64,000 nucleotides of DNA from Plesiocystis pacifica SIR-1 (lineage in GTDB: Bacteria; Myxococcota_A; Polyangia; Nannocystales; Nannocystaceae). The DNA lies in the NCBI RefSeq assembly GCF_000170895.1, contig NZ_ABCS01000019.1, positions 1 to 64,000 of the forward strand, written 5' to 3'. The position numbers were made by a program, and so were the translations under genes. The notes beneath the pieces are model-generated. The model saw nothing but the letters and a program-made list of their open reading frames with translations. It did not search any database and was not told the DNA's origin. Below, piece after piece: positions 9,720 to 17,559 of the stretch. Numbering within the stretch: the stretch's first letter is position 1; each line of letters begins with the position of its first letter.

Positions 9720-11878
9720 GCGAGGCGAGCCCGGCCCTGGTCTGGGCCCGGCGGATCACCGCGGCCATCGCTGGCCTGTGGCTGGTGCTCTCCCTCGTCG
9801 CCTTCGCGCTGCGCCTGACCTTCCCCCTCGAGCTCGAGTGGATGGAGGGCGGCACGCTCCACCAGGCCCACCGTGTGCGGGCGGGCCTGCCGGTCTACGG
9901 CCCGCCCTCGGCGGACTTCGTGCCCTTCCTCTACACGCCGCTCTACCCGTGGCTGCTGGCCAAGCTCGGGTCGGTCCTGCCCCTGAACTACGCCCTGGCC
10001 CGGGCCGTGTCCGTGGCCGCCGTGATCGCGATCTGGGCCGGGCTGTGGCGCCTGGTCCGGGACGAGGGCAAGGCCCCGAGCCACGCGGCCGCGGCCGTGG
10101 GCCTGTTCGCGGCGGGCTACGTGTTTGGCTTTCGCTGGCTCGACGTGGGCCGGGGCGACGCGCTGTTCCTCGCGCTGTGCCTGTGGGGTCTCGTGCTCTT
10201 GCGCCACAGCGACGAGGACCGCGACGCCGAGCGCCCCGGCGTACGCAAGGCCTTGCGTGGCTGGCTGTGCGCCGTGGGGGGAGGGGTCCTGGTCGCCCTC
10301 GCCTTTTGGACCAAGCAGACCGCCGCGATCTTCGTGCTCGCCAGCGGTGTGGCCGGCCTGCTCGTCAGTCCCCGCCGGGTCTGGGCCTACGCCGGGACCA
10401 TCGCGCTCATTGATGGCGGCGGCGTGCTGCTCGGCCAGGCCCTGACCGAGGGCTGGCTGTGGACGTGGATCTACGAGACCCACCAGACCCACGCCTTCAA
10501 CGCCGAGCGCTTCGAGAAGAAGACCTGGGGGATGTTCGCCCACTCGGCGCCGGCGCTCGTGGTCTACGCGTTGGTCCTCGCCAGCGCGGGCGTGGGCGGG
10601 GCGTGGGCGCGCGGGCGCGAGCTGTGGCGAGAGCGCTCGGAGGGTCCGCTGCGTCGGGCTTGGCTGCTGCTGCGCGAGGCTCGGGCCACGCTCTATTGGG
10701 GTCTGTTCGCGGCGGCTGGTTTGCTCGTGAGCGCCCTGGGCTACTCGACGCAGTTCGCCGAGCCCAACGCCTTCATCCCGGGGGTCTGCTTCGTCGCCGC
10801 CTTGCTCGGCGTGACCTTGCCGGAGGGCGGAGGCGCGTGGCGCAGCCGCCTCGAGCTCCTCGGCCTGGGTACCTTCGGCGTGCAGATGCTGTTCGCCCTC
10901 GCCGTCGAGCCGATGTACCAGCCGATCCAGAGCCACGGCCTGCGCGAGGGCCTGGCCGACAGCTACGCCTGGCAAGACCCGCAGCGCACCGTGCCCACGC
11001 GGGCGCAGCGGGATCGGGCCCGGGCCCTGCGCGAGCGCGTCGAGAGCCTGGACGAGGGCGAGCTGCTCGCGCTGAGCCGGCCGTGGTGGTCGACGCTCGC
11101 CGGCGGCCCGGGGCACGTCGGCACCATGGGTATCAACGACGTGGACCCCGAGGCCCGCAAGGCGCTGCAGGGACAGCTGCGCCAGGACCTTCGCGAGGGT
11201 CGCTTCTCGGCGGTGTGGATCGAAGGTCGCGTGCCGGGGTGGCTGGCCAACGCGCTGCGCGGCTGGAGCGTGGCCGAGCGCCGGCACGGCGACGCCCGGG
11301 TCCGGCCGATGACCGGCTACATGTCCGAGGCCGGCATGGTCTCGCCGTGGCGCGGCGAGCAGCTGCTCTTGGTCCGTGAGCCCGTCGAGCCAGACCCGCC
11401 TCCGGAGGGCGCGGTCGTCCTCGCCGACTTCGAGTCCGGTCGCCTCGAGGGCGTGCGCGTCGAGTCGGGCCTCGCCTTTGGGCGTCGAGCTGCGCGCGGC
11501 TACACGCCGGGGCTGCCGCCGGTCGGGCCCCACGGCGGCCGCTACCTGCTGTCGAGCGGCCACTCGCGCGGGCGCCTCGAGGCCGAGGGCGTCGTCGTGA
11601 CCGAGCCCTTCACGCTGAGCGCGGGCTCCGTCGTCGAGCTGGCCGTGGGGACCAGCGGCGCTCGAAAGGGCCTGGCGGTCGAGCTTCACCGGGTCGACGC
11701 CGCAAAGGGCGAGGCGCCCGTGCACCGCTTCGAGCTGCCCCGGACCCACTACGATCTCCAGCCCGTGCGCTGGACCGTGCCCGAGGCGCTCGACGGCGAG
11801 GGCGCGCAACTGCGCCTGGTCGACGGGTCCGGCGAGGCCGCGCTGTTCGTCGACGACATCCGCCTGTTGGTCCCCTGA
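9716..11878 (+). CDS. GT-C-type membrane glycosyltransferase with C-terminal jelly-roll-like domain
   Basis: A 720-residue protein with a GTG start overlapping the previous stop. The N-terminal 400 or so residues hold eight to ten membrane segments. The first large loop contains LELEWMEGGTLHQAHRV, the GT39-like acidic motif, then FLYTPLYPW. Residues about 410-560 are soluble. The last 160 residues form a beta-rich module (starting near VVLADFESGRLEGV and ending in AALFVDDIRLL) that resembles carbohydrate-binding CBM4/9-like domains. The module is my reading of strand pattern, not a database hit. It pairs with the AftB-like gene in a two-gene operon. Confidence 0.65.
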   Translation: MSEASPALVWARRITAAIAGLWLVLSLVAFALRLTFPLELEWMEGGTLHQAHRVRAGLPVYGPPSADFVPFLYTPLYPWLLAKLGSVLPLNYALARAVSVAAVIAIWAGLWRLVRDEGKAPSHAAAAVGLFAAGYVFGFRWLDVGRGDALFLALCLWGLVLLRHSDEDRDAERPGVRKALRGWLCAVGGGVLVALAFWTKQTAAIFVLASGVAGLLVSPRRVWAYAGTIALIDGGGVLLGQALTEGWLWTWIYETHQTHAFNAERFEKKTWGMFAHSAPALVVYALVLASAGVGGAWARGRELWRERSEGPLRRAWLLLREARATLYWGLFAAAGLLVSALGYSTQFAEPNAFIPGVCFVAALLGVTLPEGGGAWRSRLELLGLGTFGVQMLFALAVEPMYQPIQSHGLREGLADSYAWQDPQRTVPTRAQRDRARALRERVESLDEGELLALSRPWWSTLAGGPGHVGTMGINDVDPEARKALQGQLRQDLREGRFSAVWIEGRVPGWLANALRGWSVAERRHGDARVRPMTGYMSEAGMVSPWRGEQLLLVREPVEPDPPPEGAVVLADFESGRLEGVRVESGLAFGRRAARGYTPGLPPVGPHGGRYLLSSGHSRGRLEAEGVVVTEPFTLSAGSVVELAVGTSGARKGLAVELHRVDAAKGEAPVHRFELPRTHYDLQPVRWTVPEALDGEGAQLRLVDGSGEAALFVDDIRLLVP

Positions 11879-11884
11879 GCTCTC

Positions 11885-11908
11885 GGAGACCCCTTCAGGC
11901 GGGTTTCC
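11885..11908 (+). terminator. Possible weak terminator hairpin
   Basis: GGAGACCC (11885-11892) pairs with GGGTTTCC (11901-11908), with one G-U pair and an 8-nt loop, just after the GT-C stop codon. The T-run (11925-11930) is 16 nt downstream, too far for a classical intrinsic terminator, so this is tentative. Confidence 0.35.
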
Positions 11909-11991
11909 GAAGCGATCGCAAAGTTTTTTGCCGTCGCTGTAAGGCTGATTTTTGAGCTCGCGTTCCCGGCCCCGAATCACGGAGCCCACTG

Positions 11992-13554
11992 ATGCGACGC
12001 TACTCGATGCCCCTCACCTGCCTGTTCGCCCTCCTCCCCGTGCTCGGTCTCGGGTGCAGCAAGATGGAAGCGGCCGCGCCGGACTACGCCGGTGGTGATT
12101 ACTACTCCGACTCCGAGTACGCCGAGGCGCCCGCCTACGAGGAGGCGGCGAAGTCCGCGGACCCGAGCCCCGGCTACGCGATGGCCGACGAGGCGGCTCC
12201 GGCCCCGACCGCGACCGCGAGCGCGGCACCCGTCGACGTCGGCGAGGGCGTCGGTGGCATGGCCGACATGGACGCTGACGGCGCGATGATGATGGAGGCC
12301 GAGGCGGAGCCGGCCCCGGCTCCCGCCCCCGCTGGCGGCCGCAAGGGCGGCCGGGCCAAGGCCAAGATGGCCAAGAAGGCCGAGAGCAAGGCGTCGAGCC
12401 GGCGCGAGGCCAAGGAGGCGGCCAAGATCGCCCGGGAGCGCGACCGCGTCGCCGCCAACATCCAGTCGGGCACGCTGACCGCCGGCAGCTTCGACGACAA
12501 CCTCAACCCCTGGGTCTTCGACCGCTTCGTCGACCAGGCCATGGCCCAGCCCGGGCTCAGCAGCCTCGCCGCCGCCTTCGCCGGCCCCCGCACGGTGCTC
12601 CGCGTCCAGGACGAGCGCGGCCGCCCCCTCGGCAACGCGAAGGTCACCATCGACGGCAAGCACATGACCACCCGCAGCGACGGCCGCGTGGTCTGGGTCG
12701 GCGGCTGGGACAGCGGCAGCCAGGGCCAGGGCAAGGCCACCATCTCCCACGGCAACAGCCGCAAGACCGTGCAGATCGCCGACCAGGTCGAGCAGATGGT
12801 CACCCTCGACGGCGCCCAGGCCAGCCTGCCCAGCCGCCTCGACGTCGCCCTGGTCATCGACGCCACCGGCTCCATGGGCGACGAGCTCGAGTACCTCAAG
12901 GTCGAGATCCGCGACATCGCCGAGGCCATCAACCACCACTTCCCGGGTGTCGAGCAGCGCTTCGCCCTCGTCGTCTACCGCGACAAAGGCGACTCCTACG
13001 TGACCCGCAGCTTCGACTTCACCACCAACCTCGACAGCTTCCAGCGCGACCTGAGCGAGCAGTCGGCGGGCGGCGGCGGGGACTACCCCGAGGCCATGGA
13101 CGCCGCGATGGCCAAGGCCGCGAAGCTCAGCTGGTCCAAGCAGGACGCCGCCCGCGTGACCTTCCTGGTCGCCGACGCGCCGCCCCACCAGGACAAGGCC
13201 GACGACACCCTCGCGGCCGTCGACAAGCTCCGCGCCAAGGGCGTGGCCGTGTATCCGGTGGCCAGCTCGGGGGTGGCCGGCGAGGCCGAGTTCGTGATGC
13301 GCTCCGCCGCCTTGCTGACCGGCGCCCAGTACCTCTTCCTCACCGACGACTCGGGCGTCGGCAACCCCCACGCCGAGCCGCACATCCCCTGCTACACCGT
13401 CGAGCAGCTGGCCCCGCTGATGGTCCGCGCCGTCCGCTCGGAGCTGTCCGGGCGCCGCGTCGAGACCGAGCCGGAGTTCGCCGTCCGGACCGTCGGCCAG
13501 GGCCAGGGCGGCGTGTGTGCCAAGCCGCGCAAGAGCAAGAAGATGGCGCGCTGA
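11992..13554 (+). CDS. VWA-domain lipoprotein
   Basis: A 520-residue protein. Residues 1-22 are a lipoprotein signal with lipobox LGLGC (Cys22). Residues 23-160 are low-complexity (Ala/Glu/Pro then Lys/Arg-rich). Residues about 195-275 form a small beta domain (RTVLRVQDERGRPLGNAKVTI) like a carboxypeptidase-regulatory or Ig-type fold. Residues about 283-480 are a von Willebrand factor A domain with MIDAS motif DATGS (Asp290), a GGGGDYPEA loop, and TFLVADAPPH. VWA domains bind protein partners through a metal. The gene stands alone and ends in a strong terminator. Partner unknown. Confidence 0.8.
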   Translation: MRRYSMPLTCLFALLPVLGLGCSKMEAAAPDYAGGDYYSDSEYAEAPAYEEAAKSADPSPGYAMADEAAPAPTATASAAPVDVGEGVGGMADMDADGAMMMEAEAEPAPAPAPAGGRKGGRAKAKMAKKAESKASSRREAKEAAKIARERDRVAANIQSGTLTAGSFDDNLNPWVFDRFVDQAMAQPGLSSLAAAFAGPRTVLRVQDERGRPLGNAKVTIDGKHMTTRSDGRVVWVGGWDSGSQGQGKATISHGNSRKTVQIADQVEQMVTLDGAQASLPSRLDVALVIDATGSMGDELEYLKVEIRDIAEAINHHFPGVEQRFALVVYRDKGDSYVTRSFDFTTNLDSFQRDLSEQSAGGGGDYPEAMDAAMAKAAKLSWSKQDAARVTFLVADAPPHQDKADDTLAAVDKLRAKGVAVYPVASSGVAGEAEFVMRSAALLTGAQYLFLTDDSGVGNPHAEPHIPCYTVEQLAPLMVRAVRSELSGRRVETEPEFAVRTVGQGQGGVCAKPRKSKKMAR

Positions 13555-13579
13555 GCCTCGCCTCGCGCCCAAATGAAAG

Positions 13580-13612
13580 CGGGATCGCGTCTTCGGACGC
13601 GGTCCCGTTTTT
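13580..13612 (+). terminator. Strong Rho-independent terminator
   Basis: CGGGATCGCGTC (13580-13591) pairs with GACGCGGTCCCG (13596-13607) across a TTCG tetraloop, with one G-T pair, and is followed by five T. It lies between the VWA gene and the convergent oxidoreductase gene. The A-rich run before it (AAATGAAA) could allow weak bidirectional use. Confidence 0.85.
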
Positions 13613-13643
13613 CGTGCGCGCGGAGCCCTGGCCAGGCGCGGGC

Positions 13644-14660
13644 TCAGGCCTTCAGCAAGACCTTGCCGAAGTTCTTGCGGTCCTGAATGTACTGGTGGGC
13701 GTCCGCGGCCTGCTCGAGGGGGAACACGCGATCGACCACGGGCGCGAAGGTGCCCGCGCCGACCTCGGCCATGATCGCCCCGAACATCGCCTGCATGCGC
13801 TCGTTCTCGTGCCACAGGTGGCCGAGGTTGACCCCGAACACCCCGCGGTTGAGGTCGAGGAGCTGCAGCGAGGAGAAGCGCGGCATCTGGGCCAGGGCCT
13901 TGAGCGCGGGCAGCAGCCGGCGGCGCTTGCCGGGGACCACGCTCGAGGCTCCGAACATGAACAGCCGGCCGTTGTGGCGGAGGCAGCGGTAGCTCTTTTT
14001 GAACGAGGCCCCGCCCACGGCGTCGAGGACGATGTCGACCCCGCGGCCCTCGGTGATTCGCATGACCTCGGCCTCGAAGTCCTGGTTGCGGTAGTCGATG
14101 CAGTGGCTGACCCCGCGCTCGCGCAGGCGCTCGTGCTTGCCCGCGCTCGCGGTCCCGAACACGGTCGCGCCCTTCCACGCGCAGATCTGCAGGGCGGCCT
14201 GGCCGACCCCGCCGCCCGCGGCGTGCACGAGCACGTCGTGGCCCGCGTGCACGTTGCCGAGCTCGACGAGCATGAGCCAGGCGGTGAGGTAGTTGACCGG
14301 CACGGCCGCGGCCGCCTCGAGGGTGGTCGACGCGGGCACGGGCACGACCTGCAGGCGCGGCACGCAGATCGTGTCGGTGTAGCCGCCGAAGCGGCACAGG
14401 CACACGACCTCGTCGCCCACGGCGACGTCCTCGACCCCTTCGCCGAGGGCGTCGATGACCCCCGAGACCTCGTAGCCGACCACGCAGGGGATCGGCGGGG
14501 CGTCGGGGTAGGCACCCATGCGCGCCATGATGTCCGCGAAGTTGATGCCGGCGTAGGCGACCCGGATCCGGACCTCGCCGGCGGCGGGCGTCGGGTCCGC
14601 CGCCTCGCGGAGCTCGAGCACGTTGGGGGGGCCGGCGCGGCTGATCCAGACTTGCCTCAT
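13644..14660 (-). CDS. Zinc-less MDR oxidoreductase (VAT1-like quinone reductase family)
   Basis: A 338-residue NAD(P)H-dependent enzyme of the medium-chain dehydrogenase/reductase superfamily. N-terminal catalytic domain: VRIRVAYAGINFADIMARMG (about 31-50) and PCVVGYEVSG. Rossmann motif: AAGGGVGQAALQIC (about 147-160). The sequence KKSYRCLRHNGRLFMFG and the overall length match the VAT1/synaptic-vesicle-protein-like branch, which lacks the catalytic zinc cysteines. I take the ATG at 14660; a GTG 27 nt upstream lies inside a perfect palindrome and would add an unrelated extension. A copy of dispersed repeat family A occupies the 5' region and ends 5 nt before this ATG. Confidence 0.8.
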   Translation of the reverse strand: MRQVWISRAGPPNVLELREAADPTPAAGEVRIRVAYAGINFADIMARMGAYPDAPPIPCVVGYEVSGVIDALGEGVEDVAVGDEVVCLCRFGGYTDTICVPRLQVVPVPASTTLEAAAAVPVNYLTAWLMLVELGNVHAGHDVLVHAAGGGVGQAALQICAWKGATVFGTASAGKHERLRERGVSHCIDYRNQDFEAEVMRITEGRGVDIVLDAVGGASFKKSYRCLRHNGRLFMFGASSVVPGKRRRLLPALKALAQMPRFSSLQLLDLNRGVFGVNLGHLWHENERMQAMFGAIMAEVGAGTFAPVVDRVFPLEQAADAHQYIQDRKNFGKVLLKA

Positions 14661-14665
14661 CGCGC

Positions 14666-14738
14666 CAGGGACCGTGAATGAATTCACGGCCCCTGTCTAG
14701 TTCGCCGTCGCGGACGACGCCACGCCCTCCCTGCCCCC
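14666..14738 (-). repeat. Dispersed repeat family A, copy B (5'-truncated)
   Basis: Read on the minus strand: GGGGCAGGGAGGGCGTGGC, then GTCGTCC[G]CGAC, then GAACTAGA, then a hairpin whose arms are CAGGGGCCGTGAAT and ATTCACGGTCCCTG (one G-T pair). The same order is seen at 57338-57505 and 20511-20592. The 5' arm of the first stem (GTCGTGGAC) is missing because the copy starts directly after the stop codon of the gene ending at 14742. The palindrome ends 5 nt before the oxidoreductase ATG. Confidence 0.85.
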
Positions 14739-14741
14739 CGA

Positions 14742-15191
14742 TCAGTTCAAGAGCGGCTCGTCGTCTTCCTCGTCTTCGTCGTCCTCGAGCTCCTCGACCT
14801 CGTGGCCCGGGACCAGAAATTCGAGGTGCCCGGAGCTGTAGTAGGTCCCGAAGGTGTGGACCAGGGAGGCGACCTGGCTCAGCGCCGAGTGGGCCAGGTC
14901 GAGGTCCAGGGACGACAGCGGGTGGACGAAGGCCGCGAACAACAGGCCGTTGGAGCTGCCGTAGCGCGCGTCGAGGGCCGAGTGGAAGTTGGCCTCGAGC
15001 ACGGCGTCCTTGGTCGCCTCGTCGAGGTTCTCGAGCTCGGTGATCGGCGCGACGAAGCGCATGCGGTCGTGTTCGCGGTCGAACAGGCAGGCCATGGGGA
15101 TGCCGCCGTGGACGAACTGCCAGTGCGTCTCGCTGCGCTGGAAGTCGTCACAGGTCCGCGCGATGAGCTCGGCGAGCGCCTCGAGGAGCAT
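14742..15191 (-). CDS. Small acidic-tailed protein, YbjN / secretion-chaperone-like fold
   Basis: A 149-residue cytoplasmic protein with no signal or membrane segment. Sequence order and features (an N-terminal helix, then WQFVHGGIPMACLFDREHDRMRF, FHSALDARYGSSNGLLFAAF, and a helix with LSQVASLVHTFG) resemble YbjN or type III secretion chaperone-type alpha/beta proteins. This is fold-level inference only. The last 20 residues are almost all Glu/Asp. A 31-bp gap separates it from the RDD gene upstream, so it is probably cotranscribed with the two genes above it. Confidence 0.6.
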   Translation of the reverse strand: MLLEALAELIARTCDDFQRSETHWQFVHGGIPMACLFDREHDRMRFVAPITELENLDEATKDAVLEANFHSALDARYGSSNGLLFAAFVHPLSSLDLDLAHSALSQVASLVHTFGTYYSSGHLEFLVPGHEVEELEDDEDEEDDEPLLN

Positions 15192-15222
15192 GGCGCGACA
15201 GTACCAAGGACCTCGGCTCGGC

Positions 15223-15618
15223 TTAGCGATTGCGTACGACCACGGTCTGGGCGAGCAGATCGTGCAGGGTCTGGCGCTTGGGGGTGAAGGCCGCGAGGGC
15301 GTAGCCCAGACCGAGGGCGAGGCTGGACAGGCCGCGACCGAGCCAGCGCAAGCTCGCCTGGCCGAAGCTCAGCTGGCGCCCGCGGAGGTCCTGCACGCTC
15401 AGGCCGACGGCCCGCTTGCCGAGGGTCGCCATCCACCCGCTCGACTCTTGCCCGGCGAAGTACACCCACGACAAGGCCGCGGCGATCCACCCGTGGCTGT
15501 CGATGCCGAGCACGCGCGCGAGCGCGGTCGTGAGCGCGCCGAGGATCAGCAGATCGATGAACAGGGCGATCGCCCGGGCTCCGAGCCCGGCGAGGGAGTC
15601 GGCGTTGTCGGCGTCCAT
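15223..15618 (-). CDS. RDD-family membrane protein
   Basis: A 131-residue membrane protein with the RDD-family pattern: RAIALFIDLLILG (Arg and Asp of the first helix), a second membrane segment near WIAAALSWVYFAG, then ATLGKRAVGLSVQDLRG, and a third segment before PKRQTLHDLLAQTVVV. The RDD family is poorly characterised; some members are linked to cation exchange. The ATG follows two bases after the stop of the lipoprotein gene, so the two are translationally linked. Confidence 0.8.
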   Translation of the reverse strand: MDADNADSLAGLGARAIALFIDLLILGALTTALARVLGIDSHGWIAAALSWVYFAGQESSGWMATLGKRAVGLSVQDLRGRQLSFGQASLRWLGRGLSSLALGLGYALAAFTPKRQTLHDLLAQTVVVRNR

Positions 15619-15620
15619 GC

Positions 15621-16724
15621 TCACTGGGGGTCGGGGGCCTGGTGGGGCGGGCCGCTCGGCGGCGCGGCGCTGTCGGGCTGGGGATCGCGGACGACCTTGC
15701 GCGTCGGCAGGAGTCCGCCGGGCCGGATCTCGTGGGCCGGCTTTGGCTTGATGGAGGTCTCGCTCTTGGTCCGCTGTGCCGCCTCGCAGCGGCGCAGGTA
15801 GGTCTTGCCGTGGCGGTTGGTCGCCATGCCGCGCTCTTTGTCGCTGGCGATCCACGCCTGAATCTCGACGCTCTGACCCGCGCCGCCGGCCCGAGGTTGC
15901 ACGCGCAGGAAGTAGACGCCGCGGTTGGCCTTGAACTCGATCATCTCCTCGTTGCCCCGGCGGATGCGGCGCTTGCCGACCTTGGCGCCGCCGATGGGCT
16001 GAAGACGGGTCAGATCGATGCTGCAGGTCGGGCAGTCGCGGTAGTCGATGTCGAGGGTCACCCGCCCGCGCGTGGGCACGGACACGGCCAGGCGCGGGCT
16101 GTCGGGGGCGTCGGTCCCGGCGGCGTAGGTGCGCGGCTCGCCGGGCTCGATGAACTCCACGGGGATGTCCCAGCAGCGCCCGCGCTCGGCCTTGGCGATC
16201 CTGGGTCGGCCTTTGACGCAGTGGCCCTTGACGCAGCGCGCGGGGCCGAGGGGCTTGCGCTTGCGGGCCTTGCAGTCCGTCGCCTCGGGACACTGCTCGA
16301 CCAGGGCCTGCTCCCACGAGAAGATCCGCGTGGTCTGGCCAAAGCGGCCGATGTAGGTCGGCTCGAGCGGGCAGACCAGCGACTCGAGCTCGGAGCAGTC
16401 GTCGTCCTTGCTGCAGCGGTTGAGGCCGTCGCGGAACTGGGCGTAGCTGGCCATCGACGCCTCGCAGTCCTCGATCGGCGGGATCTCGGGGAGGGGCGGC
16501 GGCTCCAGGCGCAGGGGCTCGCGGGGCTCGGGCTCGGCCTCGACCTCCGGCTTGGCCTCGTCCTCCTCTTCGCCCCCCTCGGTGCCCGTGTCTTCCTCTT
16601 CCCGCTCGCTGCGGTTGTTGTGCGCGCGCAGCTGCGTGGCCGTGGGCGCGGGGACGCAGGCGCCGAGCCCCACGGCGAGGGACACCCCCACCAAGAGCGA
16701 GCCGCGCAGGCGCCGAACAAACAT
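15621..16724 (-). CDS. Hypothetical lipoprotein with Cys-rich middle
   Basis: A 367-residue protein. The N-terminus is a lipoprotein signal ending in VGLGAC (Cys23). A Glu/Pro-rich linker covers about 36-82, followed by a segment with several cysteines (CEASMASYAQFRDGLNRC, DDDCSELESLVC, CKARKRKPLGPARC). The C-terminal half has beta-strand character (RGRVTLDIDYRDCPTC, GVYFLRVQPRAG). I recognise no named family. Spaced cysteine pairs and an extracellular location suggest disulphide bonding. It heads a three-gene minus-strand unit with the RDD and YbjN-like proteins. Confidence 0.65.
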   Translation of the reverse strand: MFVRRLRGSLLVGVSLAVGLGACVPAPTATQLRAHNNRSEREEEDTGTEGGEEEDEAKPEVEAEPEPREPLRLEPPPLPEIPPIEDCEASMASYAQFRDGLNRCSKDDDCSELESLVCPLEPTYIGRFGQTTRIFSWEQALVEQCPEATDCKARKRKPLGPARCVKGHCVKGRPRIAKAERGRCWDIPVEFIEPGEPRTYAAGTDAPDSPRLAVSVPTRGRVTLDIDYRDCPTCSIDLTRLQPIGGAKVGKRRIRRGNEEMIEFKANRGVYFLRVQPRAGGAGQSVEIQAWIASDKERGMATNRHGKTYLRRCEAAQRTKSETSIKPKPAHEIRPGGLLPTRKVVRDPQPDSAAPPSGPPHQAPDPQ

Positions 16725-16851
16725 CGCCGGATGCTAGTTCACGGCGCGGCGCGAACCAAGACGAGAGCCCCCGCCGTCAGACAGGGGCTCGATGGTGCGG
16801 CTCGCATCCGGAGACCGGACAAAGCGAGCGGCGCTTGGATGGGCCGAGGTC

Positions 16852-17283
16852 TCAGTAGGCCAGCTGGACCACGGAGCGCTCGATGAGCACCTTGTCGTGC
16901 CCCGAGCAGGGGTAGGCGACCTCGAGCTCGACGTAGGTGCCGGCCGAGCCGCGGATGTGCCGGGTCCAGTCGGCGATGTTCTCGGGGGACTCGCCGTCGA
17001 CGCTCAGCAGCACCGCGCCGGGGTAGAGCATGCCGTCCGCCGGGGTGCCCGGGAACACGCGGCTGACCACGAAATCGTTGCCATCTTGGGTGAGCTCCAC
17101 GCCAATGCCCGAGTAGGTGTAGTAGTTGATGGTCTGGGCGGCAGTGGCCTGGCAGGGGTGTTGCGCCATCCGCTGGCTGACGGCCGCGGCCGTGCTCATG
17201 GTGCCGGCGACCACGATCGCGGCGAGGGTGACGCGACGAGCGATTCGCCAGGTAGTGATGACGGAAGCGTCGATCTTGGACAT
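16852..17283 (-). CDS. Secreted PDZ-domain protein
   Basis: A 143-residue protein. It has a signal segment (residues about 15-35, ending in an Ala-rich stretch), then a PDZ domain: YSGIGVELTQDGNDFVVSRV with FPGTPADGMLYPGAVLLSVDG and RGSAGTYVELEV. There is no protease domain. The ATG is supported by a GGAGGAG ribosome site 11-17 nt upstream. A GAGCCCC/GGGGCTC inverted repeat at 16765-16790 lies 62 nt past the stop and may end transcription, though it lacks a T-run. Confidence 0.75.
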   Translation of the reverse strand: MSKIDASVITTWRIARRVTLAAIVVAGTMSTAAAVSQRMAQHPCQATAAQTINYYTYSGIGVELTQDGNDFVVSRVFPGTPADGMLYPGAVLLSVDGESPENIADWTRHIRGSAGTYVELEVAYPCSGHDKVLIERSVVQLAY

Positions 17284-17400
17284 TGGGTGAGTCTCCTCCG
17301 TGACTTCAGCTAGTGTTTCACAAGCTCGCTCGGCGATCCAGTGGCGCAAGACGCGGATGTGAACTCGATTCTTGCCTCTAGAGCATCACTGAGGGGTGTT

Positions 17401-17512
17401 CTGCGCCATTTTGTCGCAATCGGAACGTCGACTTGGGGAGGCTCGGAATGATCCGGGGGGTTGGCGGCGTCGGTGCAAAGTCGCCCGAAGGCGGGTCCAT
17501 CTGCGCCATTTT
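17401..17512. repeat. 12-bp direct repeat pair, spaced 100 bp
   Basis: CTGCGCCATTTT occurs at 17401-17412 and again at 17501-17512, exactly 100 bp apart (start to start), in the 276-bp gap between the divergent PDZ and SGNH genes. The second copy lies 48 nt before the SGNH ATG. It could be a paired protein-binding site; nothing else is recognisable in this gap. Confidence 0.6.
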
Positions 17513-17559
17513 TTGCAGGTCATTTCACCGTGCGATCGAAGCGAGCTAGCGTCCAGCCC

